From: Chlamydomonas reinhardtii
Lineage: Eukaryota; Chlorophyta; Chlorophyceae; Chlamydomonadales; Chlamydomonadaceae
NCBI RefSeq assembly: GCF_000002595.2
Contig: NC_057009.1
Span: forward strand, 3,001,346-3,065,345
DNA: 64,000 nt
Direction of reading: 5' to 3'
In this document: one piece after another, positions 36,389-46,565 of the stretch
Numbering within the stretch: position 1 is the stretch's first letter
Layout: each line of letters starts with the position of its first letter
The notes under the pieces: generated by a model
Told to the model about the DNA's origin: nothing
Seen by the model: the letters and a program-made list of their open reading frames with translations, nothing else
Database searches by the model: none
Position numbers and translations under genes: made by a program

Positions 36389-38275
36389 CGGGTTGGGTGG
36401 ATGGCGTGTGATGGTGCAACTCACACACATTGCATACCGTATGTAGGGCTTGCGGCAGCGACTGAATGAAACGACCAAGGAGGCCACAAGGCGCGTGTCT
36501 TTATGATCGCCCCACAGCACGGGCGGCACACACATACGCACGCACACATGCACGCACGCACGCACCGTAGAAATGCACAAGGGTGCGGCCGGGCTTGTGC
36601 GACCTGACCAGGGCCGGCACCTCGGTCTTGCGCGCGTGCTGCAGCAGGAACACCAGCGCAGGCCACTGCGGGAAGCCAGCCACCTGTGCAGCCAGTGCAT
36701 GTGGGTGGGCGGGCAGGGAAGGGCAGTGTGCTCATATAGTTGGCTTTCGCGCCTGATTCCGAGACAGTGGCCGCACCGTACCAAGGTCTGGCATAGGTCT
36801 ACAGTATGAACACAGCACTTGCATGCGCCACCCGCTGCTGCCTTACCTTGACCCACACGCGGGTGCCCTCTGGGAACTTCCCCGCGCCGCCTCCCGCCTC
36901 CTCCATCAGCCGCCGATAGGCCAAATACTCGGGCGACTGGGGCAGCGGCTCACGCCCCCCTCCAGGGCCGCCACCAGCAGGCCCCGCAGCTGCTACTGCC
37001 GCTGCTCCACGTGCTGCTGCTGCGGCGGCAGTGGCACCAGGCCCAGGTGCGGCCGCTTTGATGCCGGCTGATGCGGCCGCGGCTGCTGGCGCCGCCGCAG
37101 GCGCAATGGCGCCTACAGGGCTAGCAGTGCCGGCCACGGCCTTGGAAGCGGCAGCCGCGGCTGTTGGCAGATGGGCGCACGCAGCAGCAGCAGCTACTGC
37201 CGCGTGTGTGGGGACCGGCTGTGCCGTGGCAGTGGCGAGGGCACCGGGGACTGCAGCAGGCGCCGGCACGCTGCTGGCGGCGATGACTCGCTGGCAGCTG
37301 TGAGAACCCGCCGCGGGAGCTGCTCCCGTGGCCGACTCCGCATCTAGCCCTGAAGCTGCTCCTGCCTCAGCAGGTAGCGCCGCCGCGCCCGCACCTGCCT
37401 CGGCTGCCTCACCCTGCTCGGCGGTCACGGGCTGCTGCGGTTGTTGATGGCCGTCTGCAATGGCACCATCCGCGCCATTGGCGATGGCGCCGATTGTGCC
37501 GTCCACAGCCGTTTCAGCCGGGGCCTCGCTTGCGCCTCGCTCGCCGGACTTGCTGCGGCCACGGCCCGCGCCACGGGGTTTGGCCGGCCCTGCACAGGAC
37601 GAACGGTACACATACAGTATGCGCATTGCAGACACCCCTAGATACAAGCTATGCATATGGTCGGCCATTGCGACACGGTACTCAACACCGCGCGATTGAA
37701 CTTCCTCAGAGCTTTAGCCCTCTCCCTCTCCCTACCCCGCCTCACGCGCACGCTCAGCACAGGGTTTCCCTGGGTTTCCGGCAACCGCAAGAACGCCGCT
37801 GTCCATGACGTCGGGTAACGGCCACACCTGAGCCAGGAGGCCTTCGAGCGGGTGTTGGCGTATAGGATGGTCGAGGGTTGGCAGTGGCGCGGCGGGGGCG
37901 CTCCGGACGCCGTTGCGTATCCGCACCGGTACCACACGGCACGGCCCCGTGCTCGTGCGGGCGCCCACCGCTTGAAGTGCCTGCGGCAGTTGGTCCTTGC
38001 TCCTCGACCACATCAGCCGCCTCTGCAGAGCTCTCAATTTCTGCCATGTTGTGTTCTGTGGCAATGACTTCAATTTCTCTAGTGGCGGTGGCTTTTGCCA
38101 GTGCTTCTTCGCTCCGCATGCGTTCGTCCCCAGCAGTCTGCTCGCCTTCGCCCGCACGCATAACGTGCATGGCGGCAATTGCTTCCCGTGCGTCGTTGAT
38201 GGTGGCGTCACCCGCATCCAAGCTGTCAACCGAAGGTGGCAGCGCGCGGTCTGGGCTTGCGAGTGAAGTCAGCAT
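25511..38275 (-). CDS. PWWP-PHD-PWWP-PHD-Dam-type N6-adenine methyltransferase-CW fusion
   Basis: Exons (minus): 37828-38275, 36847-37589, 36566-36683, 36152-36257, 35684-35879, 34959-35378, 34722-34836, 34215-34471, 33883-34000, 33615-33741, 33302-33398, 32811-33122, 32361-32543, 31847-31957, 31435-31494, 31228-31269, 30999-31070, 30629-30768, 30296-30453, 29830-29933, 29472-29560, 25511-29306; phases agree, about 2,603 aa. Domains by residue: PWWP-1 ~395-470 (VWVKVAGFPQWPALV); PHD-1 ~526-670 (LCGRC, VTCPSC, HTLC, WTCPQC, split by an Ala/Gly insertion); PWWP-2 ~800-880 (WVKMPGFCHWPAAV); PHD-2 ~1010-1060 (VCATC, CACC, HTLC, WACASC); phage/Dam-type methyltransferase ~1085-1275 (TPDWIIAAGAF, LLDPCTNSK, DDGLDVLNSW, VILNPEYTSQ, ESGSVPAVLLICRNSTDT, IGFGIAVFCI); CW finger ~1297-1345 (NWVHCNACRRWRI, KWSC, GAGC); Gln/Ala-rich tail to the end. 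PWWP, PHD and CW modules read histone methylation. Inferred role: marking DNA adenine at chosen chromatin. The start is uncertain: the frame stays open upstream to about 38,560 without an ATG. Confidence 0.82.
29731..29770 (-). repeat. Conserved intronic motif, copy e
   Basis: Minus strand GGGCGGTAGTTTACTTCAAT followed by CTCAAAGAATCAAGACCCCG, about 60 nt after the 5' splice site of the intron splitting the CW finger, sense orientation, preceded by a G-run. Confidence 0.5.
30926..30989 (+). repeat. (CA)n microsatellite in an intron of the chromatin gene
   Basis: About 32 uninterrupted CA units, starting 9 nt from the exon at 30999. In the sense direction the intron begins GTACGTGGC and runs straight into (GT)n. 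Confidence 0.95.
34108..34126. other. Intronic perfect hairpin AGGGGGCTTCGCCCCCCT
   Basis: A GC stem of about 6-7 bp closed by a CTTCG-type loop in the intron between the exons at 33883-34000 and 34215-34471. No function assigned. Confidence 0.5.
36318..36386 (+). repeat. (CA)n microsatellite in an intron of the chromatin gene
   Basis: About 34 CA units in the intron between the two halves of PWWP-1. Confidence 0.95.
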
Positions 38276-38719
38276 TCTCGCAAGTTGGGCCCAAGTAGTA
38301 TCGTTCACACCATGTCCATGATTATAGCATAGTTTGGTGACTACTGTGTAAACGGCGTCACAGTAAATGCGAGAGCGGGACTTCCGACTGCAAGAAGCTT
38401 GCAGGCGCACGCCAGCAAGCTCATGAAGCGCCACTTGCAGGCCGAATGTCTGTATGAAGCATACCGGGCTGAACCCGTTCGTTTCTGCTAATTTCGCATT
38501 GAATTTTGTTGCGACTAACTCTTTTGTCGAAACCGAATCCCGCAGGCCACTTTCAGGCAACCGTTACTTGCGTTGTGTACGCGATAGAAGGAGCGGGCGT
38601 GCTACCAGCATGTATGAGACCCAAATGGCAGACGCTCGCATGCTGACTCAACCTGGCGGAGTTAGGGTTTCGGCACCGGTGCGGCGCCGGGAGGCAGAGG
38701 GCACGTGGCTGTGCATTTC
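38276..38719 (-). other. Probable further 5' sequence of the chromatin gene
   Basis: A frame continuous with the first exon stays open to about 38,560. It encodes a protein-like stretch (FGLQVALHELAGVRL, RIYCDAVYTVVTKLCYNH, NDTTWAQLARML) before a stop. It has no ATG, so either an upstream exon supplies the start or translation begins at 38,275. Base composition is less GC-rich than the rest of the gene. Confidence 0.4.
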
Positions 38720-38949
38720 TCGCATCCGGTCTTGCTTCAATCCAGCCTCTGCACACGCCCCCTCAGTCAGGTACGCCGTACTCCTTCGGTGGCTAAACCC
38801 ACCGGAGTGATACGCCTTTGCCCGCAGGCGGTTTGAACACACTGAAGACAATGCTGTGCAGATGGTCCCAGTGGTGGTCCCAGCGATTCGGGCATGCCAT
38901 GCGTACACGTGCTGCGGTTGTTCAAACCCTGGCATGGGCGTCACAAGAG
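38720..38949 (+). repeat. Dispersed repeat, copy 2
   Basis: Same family and orientation as 20724-20907, about 230 bp, sharing CGCATCCGGTCTTGCT, GGCTAAACCCACCGGAGTGA and the CATGCGTACACGTGCTGCGG block. Lies between the chromatin gene and histone block 2. Confidence 0.65.
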
Positions 38950-39179
38950 GGCGCCATTCTGGGACGAGTACACAACAGTGACTTCTGCGTTTGAACCTGG
39001 ACCTAGTGCATGCATTTTGCCTAAACATACACACACCACCCCGCTAGGCGTCTTCTGGCCCTCGAGCTGCTGACACGCCCGGGAACCATCAACCCCAGCC
39101 CCAAACTATCGAACTCAGGGAATCACACGTGTTCGTACCGCGCATCCAACAGTGAGCACAGCCGATTCTTTGTCTAGGT
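38950..39179. other. Spacer next to histone block 2
   Basis: Non-coding; the part nearest 39,179 is the H3 copy 2 downstream flank. Nothing else recognised. Confidence 0.35.
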
Positions 39180-39195
39180 GGTGTTGAGAAACACC
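39180..39195 (-). terminator. Histone 3' hairpin of H3 copy 2
   Basis: Minus strand GGTGTT-TCTC-AACACC, about 42 nt past the stop. Confidence 0.88.
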
Positions 39196-39237
39196 GAGTT
39201 TGGGGGGGGGGAGGGGGAAGACCAGGCGGCACGACGC

Positions 39238-40246
<1,009 letters not shown>

Positions 40247-40356
40247 GCGATTACCTTGGCGGCAGGTGTGGGGAGCAACGTACACATACCCACCGTGTCG
40301 TGCCCACAGTCGTGTCCCTTCCACCTGGCTTTCGTCTACCTCTTCATCCAAAACTC

Positions 40357-40372
40357 GGTGTTTCTCAACACC
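40357..40372 (+). terminator. Histone 3' hairpin of H4 copy 2
   Basis: GGTGTT-TCTC-AACACC, about 110 nt past the stop, within the duplicated flank. Confidence 0.88.
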
Positions 40373-41094
40373 ACCCTGATATGTGTTGCCTCTTTCTAGC
40401 GGGGTCATATGAGGGGACATCAGAGCAAACGAAGGGCGATACTTGACATGCACGGAGTTGCGTGGAGCACGTGGGACTGTGGGAGAGTTGCTTGCGCGCA
40501 ATGCCTGTGCGTGCCCGGTCGTTACCGTCTGGTAGCCGTGGTTGCCTGCCTGCTTGTGGCCTGTTCATGGAGGCTGCAGACCAGAGGAGGGGGTCTTTCC
40601 TGCTGCAGACTGTGTGAGCTCAATGGTTAGGTCGTCTTATTGGCGGTCTGCTTGGGATGTCTGGATGTGTCTGCCCTAGCGATCGGCAGAGAGACGGGGG
40701 AGGGCGTTTGCAAGGCGGTTTCTCTATGTCCGAGATGGTCTCTCGAAATAGGTGTGGGCATGCCCCTGCAATCCTTCTGCGTACGGGTGCGATTGGGGCC
40801 TTGGGGTTTACGGTTCCTGTCACCGATGTGAGTTGGTGGCGAAAACAGATGGAACATGGAGGTACGGCGGTATGGTACGGTGTAGAATGCGATGGGATGT
40901 GAACCACAATAGCCTGAGGGCACACAGCACAGTGCCCGAGTGCCAGCGTGTTTCATTTGGGCTCCACTGGTGCTGCCTCACTCACAGGTTTCGCCTGGCA
41001 CAACACTTAGCAGGCAGCAAACATGGAGCACTTCTACCGAGCCAGCCCCACATCAACCCTCAGCCCAGGTCCGGAAAGGGTGCAAGCTGGCAAG
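40373..41094. repeat. Duplicated histone spacer (inverted relative to 23,230-23,890 and 44,580-44,834)
   Basis: No gene. Its first 250 bp match the H4 copy 3 downstream flank on the opposite strand almost base for base, and the rest matches block 1 on the opposite strand. It ends at the target site of the MITE. Confidence 0.75.
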
Positions 41095-41560
41095 CAGGGT
41101 TGCCTAGTACGCGACCCTCTCTCCAAATATGCGTATTAATACAGCGTACTAGGATTTCTAGTACAGTACGTTACAATACGGTGCATAATACGCTGGGCCA
41201 GGAAATCCGGGGGGAAAGCCGATGCAAACACGACACGTGTGCCTGCACCATGCCCGAATCGGTGTGAATTTGGATTTGCGCGGCCATAGTCTTCTAGCGG
41301 AATTTCCTTCAACTTATTATAATCATATTGTTATAAGAAAACACAGCTGCAGTGCGAAGAGCAGCCATGGTTCGCGAACTTCGACGGACATCCTTTCCAG
41401 CACCCCTCGCGCCCCTCACCCGCCACGGCGCTGCCACGGCCCACCCCGCTGGTTTCCCCAGCACAACGTATTTTCCAACGTACTAGCCGACGAGGGCAGC
41501 GTACAGTACGTAGTACAGTACGCAGTACATAGTACGCGTACTACGAACTATGCAACCCTG
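41095..41560. mobile_element. Non-autonomous hAT-type MITE, copy 2 (466 bp)
   Basis: Termini CAGGGTTGCCTAGT and, read inverted from the right, CAGGGTTGCATAGT. A perfect 8-bp target duplication CTGGCAAG lies at 41087-41094 and 41561-41568. The homologous spacer in block 1 carries a single, uninterrupted version of the site, which confirms insertion. Interior closely matches copy 1 (3639-4102). No coding capacity. Confidence 0.92.
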
Positions 41561-41568
41561 CTGGCAAG

Positions 41569-42200
41569 CGCTCGAGTTGCCAGGAATCTTTTCGCCTTTG
41601 TCACCCAGCCAGGGGGCACCTGCATCACATACTTTAACACAACAGCTACGTGACTAGGGGAGCAGCCTTGCTCACACCCATCCCGCCCGAACCACCTCGG
41701 AGGGTGGGAAAGTTGCCTAGCGCAGGCATCTGGCGGGGTGGGTCTGGTCTGGCAGCTAAGTTCCATAGGCATCTTGACCCCCGTGCACGCGCATCTGAGG
41801 GTGTTGGGGTAGCCCTGCGCAGGCATCTTGGTTGCCATAACCCACCATGCCACCCATTCCAATTCATTGGCAATCGACCCCAGCCAGCTAGTCCCCGGAA
41901 AGGTGGCCAGAGTGCCAGACTACGACCCGGTACGCGAGCATACCTCACCGGCCCACCTTGCCAATACCGAAGCCAGGTTTGTGGTGACGTGCAGACGCGT
42001 CTAGGAAGTTTGCTTCCAACCAGCCCCAGCCCCGAAGCCCCAAAGAGCACCAGCAACTCATCTAGCACCAGGTTGCACGTTACTGTCCGCAGATCGAACC
42101 GCTTGCCACTCCTGCCTCTCGCCCCCTGAACAAGCGGGCTTCCTACCCGCGTGTCTTGCCCTAGCAAGCCCACGCGCCCCACCCAGAGCCAGGTAGTGGT
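41569..42200. other. H2A copy 2 downstream spacer
   Basis: Non-coding. The first 70-80 bp continue the block 1 homology (GATTCC...GGCTGGG...GCACCTGC on the minus strand); the remainder, about 41,650-42,190, has no counterpart seen elsewhere in the window. Confidence 0.45.
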
Positions 42201-42216
42201 GGTGTTGAGAAACACC
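42201..42216 (-). terminator. Histone 3' hairpin of H2A copy 2
   Basis: Minus strand GGTGTT-TCTC-AACACC, about 38 nt past the stop. Confidence 0.88.
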
Positions 42217-42254
42217 GAGTTTGTTGTGCGAATGAGGAATCGAGGCCAGGCGCT

Positions 42255-42644
42255 TTAGGCGGTCTCCTCGCCCTTGCCGCCCTTGGTCTTCTTGGGCAGA
42301 AGCACGGCGTGGATGTTGGGCAGCACGCCACCCGACGCGATGGTCACCTCGCCCAGCAGCTTGCCCAGCTCCTCGTCGTTGCGGATGGCCAGCTGGATGT
42401 GGCGGGGCACAATGCGGTTCTTCTTGTTGTCGCGGGCGGCGTTGCCGGCCAGCTCCAGCACCTCAGCGGTCAGGTACTCCAGCACGGCGGCCAGGTACAC
42501 GGGCGCGCCGGCACCAATGCGCTCGGCGTACTTGCCCTTCTTCAGGTAGCGCGCAATGCGGCCCACAGGGAACTGCAGCCCAGCCTTGGCGCTGCGGCTC
42601 ACGGCCTTCTTGCCAGAGGTCTTGCCCTTGCCGCGACCAGCCAT
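42255..42644 (-). CDS. H2A: Histone H2A (copy 2)
   Basis: Intronless, 129 aa; identical to copy 1 except for the tail GGKGEETA. Divergent from H2B copy 2, preserving the pair arrangement of block 1 in opposite orientation. Confidence 0.98.
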   Translation of the reverse strand: MAGRGKGKTSGKKAVSRSAKAGLQFPVGRIARYLKKGKYAERIGAGAPVYLAAVLEYLTAEVLELAGNAARDNKKNRIVPRHIQLAIRNDEELGKLLGEVTIASGGVLPNIHAVLLPKKTKGGKGEETA

Positions 42645-42931
42645 TGTATCGTGTTAAGGGTTCTTGCAGAACGAGATAAGAGGGCTGTGAGTAAGTGTTG
42701 AAAGCGCTGTAAGTTTGAGTCAAGTGTCCCTTGTGTTTATATGCAGCTGGCCCAGAACCGAGCCGGCTCGGCCTGGCCACCGGTCAACGCTACATGACGG
42801 TTGGGTCAAACAACCGCTCGCCTCGCCCTGGCCACCCCGATGCCGAATTGGCAATAAATAGCGCATTCTCTTTCAGAGCGACTATCCCAATACACTCAGT
42901 ACCTTTGCCGCTTGTCAACAAGTCTATCAAA
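42645..42931. promoter_or_regulatory. Bidirectional H2A/H2B promoter, copy 2
   Basis: TATAAA (minus, 42737-42742) serves H2A and AATAAATA at 42853-42860 serves H2B. Between them lie CTCGGCCTGGCCA, GGTCAACGC and CCTCGCCCTGGCCA, the same elements as in block 1 on the other strand. Confidence 0.75.
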
Positions 42932-43393
42932 ATGGCCCCCAAGAAGGACGAGAAGCCCGCGACCGCCGAGGCCGGCGCCGAGGCCCCTGCCAAGGCTGAG
43001 GCCAAGCCCAAGGCCGAGAAGGCCGCCAAGAAGGCCAAGAAGGAGCCCTCCAAGAAGGCCGCCAAGGAGCCCAAGGGCGACGGCGAGAAGAAGGACAAGA
43101 AGAAGAAGAAGAGCGCCGTGGAGACCTACAAGCTGTACATCTACAAGGTGCTCAAGCAGGTGCACCCCGACACCGGCATCAGCAGCAAGGCCATGTCCAT
43201 CATGAACAGCTTCATCAACGACATCTTTGAGAAGGTGGCCACCGAGGCCTCCAAGCTGAGCCGCTACAACAAGAAGCCCACCGTGACCTCCCGCGAGATC
43301 CAGACCGCCGTACGCCTGGTGCTGCCCGGCGAGCTGGCCAAGCACGCGGTGTCGGAGGGCACCAAGGCCGTGACCAAGTTCACCTCGGGCTAA
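42932..43393 (+). CDS. H2B: Histone H2B (copy 2)
   Basis: Intronless, 153 aa with the same lysine-rich tail and histone fold as copy 1; no amino-acid difference seen. Its 3' hairpin shares the H2B-specific TTTC loop. Confidence 0.98.
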   Translation: MAPKKDEKPATAEAGAEAPAKAEAKPKAEKAAKKAKKEPSKKAAKEPKGDGEKKDKKKKKSAVETYKLYIYKVLKQVHPDTGISSKAMSIMNSFINDIFEKVATEASKLSRYNKKPTVTSREIQTAVRLVLPGELAKHAVSEGTKAVTKFTSG

Positions 43394-43442
43394 ATGCGCT
43401 CAGAGGCTGGACCGTGTCTTCTACCGTCCTTACAACATACTC

Positions 43443-43458
43443 GGTGTTTTTCAACACC
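43443..43458 (+). terminator. Histone 3' hairpin of H2B copy 2
   Basis: GGTGTT-TTTC-AACACC, 49 nt past the stop, same spacing and loop as H2B copy 1. Confidence 0.86.
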
Positions 43459-44834
43459 ACCTTGACGTGGGACTGGGGCTTGGGGATGGGGCGGGGAACC
43501 CTAACTGGCAAGAGTGCGGTGGGCGAGGAACCAGTGTAGATTACGCTACCGATTTCAATGCGAGTCCAGGGGGCGTTTGGTAACCGCCATACCCCCAGCT
43601 AGCACCAGGCCCCCACCTGCCCCAGGTGCCCTTCCAGCCCATACGCCAAACACACAAGGCCAAACGGCACAGGGACCTCTGTCCTCAGCTAGACGCCCCT
43701 GACTCGCTAAGCTGGCCACCACACCAGCTGTCTTCGTACTCTTCAGCAATTGCTGAGTTTTGCGTGCCATGGATGCCGTGGGCGAGAACACGGTTTGTTC
43801 CCATCTCGCCAACGGCGGCGGCCCACCCACGGAAGTTGCAAGCCCTGCTCAGCAGGTGCCGTCAAGGGTGCCGTGAGTTTGGGCAAACAAAGGTAGGAAA
43901 GGTAGGACTGGAACAACACCGAACCAGCGGTTGGTTACGCCGGCTAGGGACATTGTGCACCGGTACACGAGAATGGGCGAACAGCATAAATGACGAGGGA
44001 AGTTGCTTGGCTGTCGGAGACAGGTGTGCAGCCACTGCGTGCACCCGCCTCTTAAGTATCCCGGTAATCGCAGTCCACGTCACGGGCTTGTGAACGGCGT
44101 CAGAGCATGGTGCGTGTGCATGGTCCTATTTGCAGATTGTTACAGGTTACAGGCAGGGGTTACAGGGAAAGGCTGACGCAGTCCACGAGCCAGGGGCGTG
44201 CAGTGCGATCACCGTGCTTTGGAACCCAGAGGCGTGCCGCCTGCATCGCCGTCGGCCTACTCTAGGTCAAGTAGGCTTGATCCGATAGGACGCTCCATTC
44301 CTCCCGTACCAAGCAAACCACGCAAGCAAACCCTATGGGCCATCACCTGGCAGACAGGGCAGGACCAAGTTTCAGCTGTAAGGGTCCGGACGGGTCCGGA
44401 CGACACCAGGGCTCATGGGGCTACTTGCAAGTTGCAAGGGTTGGCAGAGTTAGTGAAGGCAAGTTAGCTGAGCCAGGAATGGTGCGTGCCGGCATGCTAG
44501 CTGAGCACCACCTCGCCGCTCAACCTGCATATGGCAGAGAACGCATCCCCAAGCTACATACCGCCAATAAGACGACCTAACCATTGAGCTCACACAGTCT
44601 GCAGCAGGAAAGACCCCCTCCTCTGGTCTGCAGCCTCCATGAACAGGCCACAAGCAGGCAGGCGACCACGGCTACCAGACGGTAATGACCGGGCACGCAC
44701 AGGCATTGCGCGCAAGCAACTCTCCCACAGTCCCACGTGCTCCACGCAACTCCGTACATGTCAAGTATCGCCCTTCGTTTGCTCTGATGTCCCCTCATAT
44801 GACCCCGCTAGAAAGAGGCAACACATATCAGGGT
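43459..44834. repeat. Spacer between H2B copy 2 and H4 copy 3, mostly duplicated sequence
   Basis: About 43,460-44,130 is the inverted counterpart of 20,920-21,634. About 44,580-44,834 is the direct counterpart of 23,650-23,890 and inverted counterpart of 40,375-40,625. The middle (about 44,190-44,570) has no match seen here. No gene. Confidence 0.65.
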
Positions 44835-44850
44835 GGTGTTGAGAAACACC
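44835..44850 (-). terminator. Histone 3' hairpin of H4 copy 3
   Basis: Minus strand GGTGTT-TCTC-AACACC, about 100 nt past the stop. Confidence 0.87.
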
Positions 44851-44950
44851 GAGTTTTGGATGAAGAGGTAGACAGCCAGGTGGAAGGGACACGACTGTGG
44901 GCACGACACGGTGGGTACGTTGCTCCCACACCTGCCGCCAAGGTAATCGC

Positions 44951-45961
<1,011 letters not shown>

Positions 45962-45996
45962 GCGTCGTGCCGCCTGGTCTCCCCCCCTCCCAAATC

Positions 45997-46012
45997 GGTG
46001 TTTCTCAACACC
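45997..46012 (+). terminator. Histone 3' hairpin of H3 copy 3
   Basis: GGTGTT-TCTC-AACACC, 36 nt past the stop. Confidence 0.88.
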
Positions 46013-46565
46013 ACATTTCAACGCCTCGCCTGCGCTGGTTACTGGGTTGACGGGTTGAATACGATTTTGAAAGGTACAGAGCCCCAAAGGCCACCCATGC
46101 AAACCTGGCATCGTGTGCGCACACTGCCGCCACAGCACGGTCCTGTCCTGGAAATCCACCCGTGGACTGGCAGCTGGCAGCAAGCTTACACCGTTCCTGA
46201 TGCGTCCACTATGCTCAGCGCATGCAGGCCAGCCAGCTACTCCTAGGTCGCACGCCGGCTGCCAAAGCACCGGCTCACCCGCATCTATCCTATGATCTAC
46301 CTGCCTAGGCCATTGTGACCACATCCCCTAGCCAGCCTGGTGTGGTGGTTGCGAATAGCCACGCATCCTGGCAGGACTGCCCATTAGCGGCAGCCGCATA
46401 GAGCATATGCACGCTTTGCTCTTGACACTTATATACACCTGCCGCCGAGCTATCTGCATGCCTGTCTGCCCATCCGACCATGAATTTCCAAAGCTCCAAA
46501 GCCCCACCACCGCCTCATCACTACCAAGCCAGCCCAGCCGCCCGGCCGCAGGCGAACCCGAGCAG
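46013..46565. other. Spacer between histone block 2 and the methyltransferase 3' end
   Basis: The first 150 bp resemble the H3 copy 1 flank (25,010-25,160). The rest should include the 3' UTR of the minus-strand neighbour. No gene recognised. Confidence 0.4.

Noticed and set aside
41222-42129. Frames over the MITE and H2A downstream spacer
   Set aside because: They cross the transposon termini and target site and have no protein-like composition.
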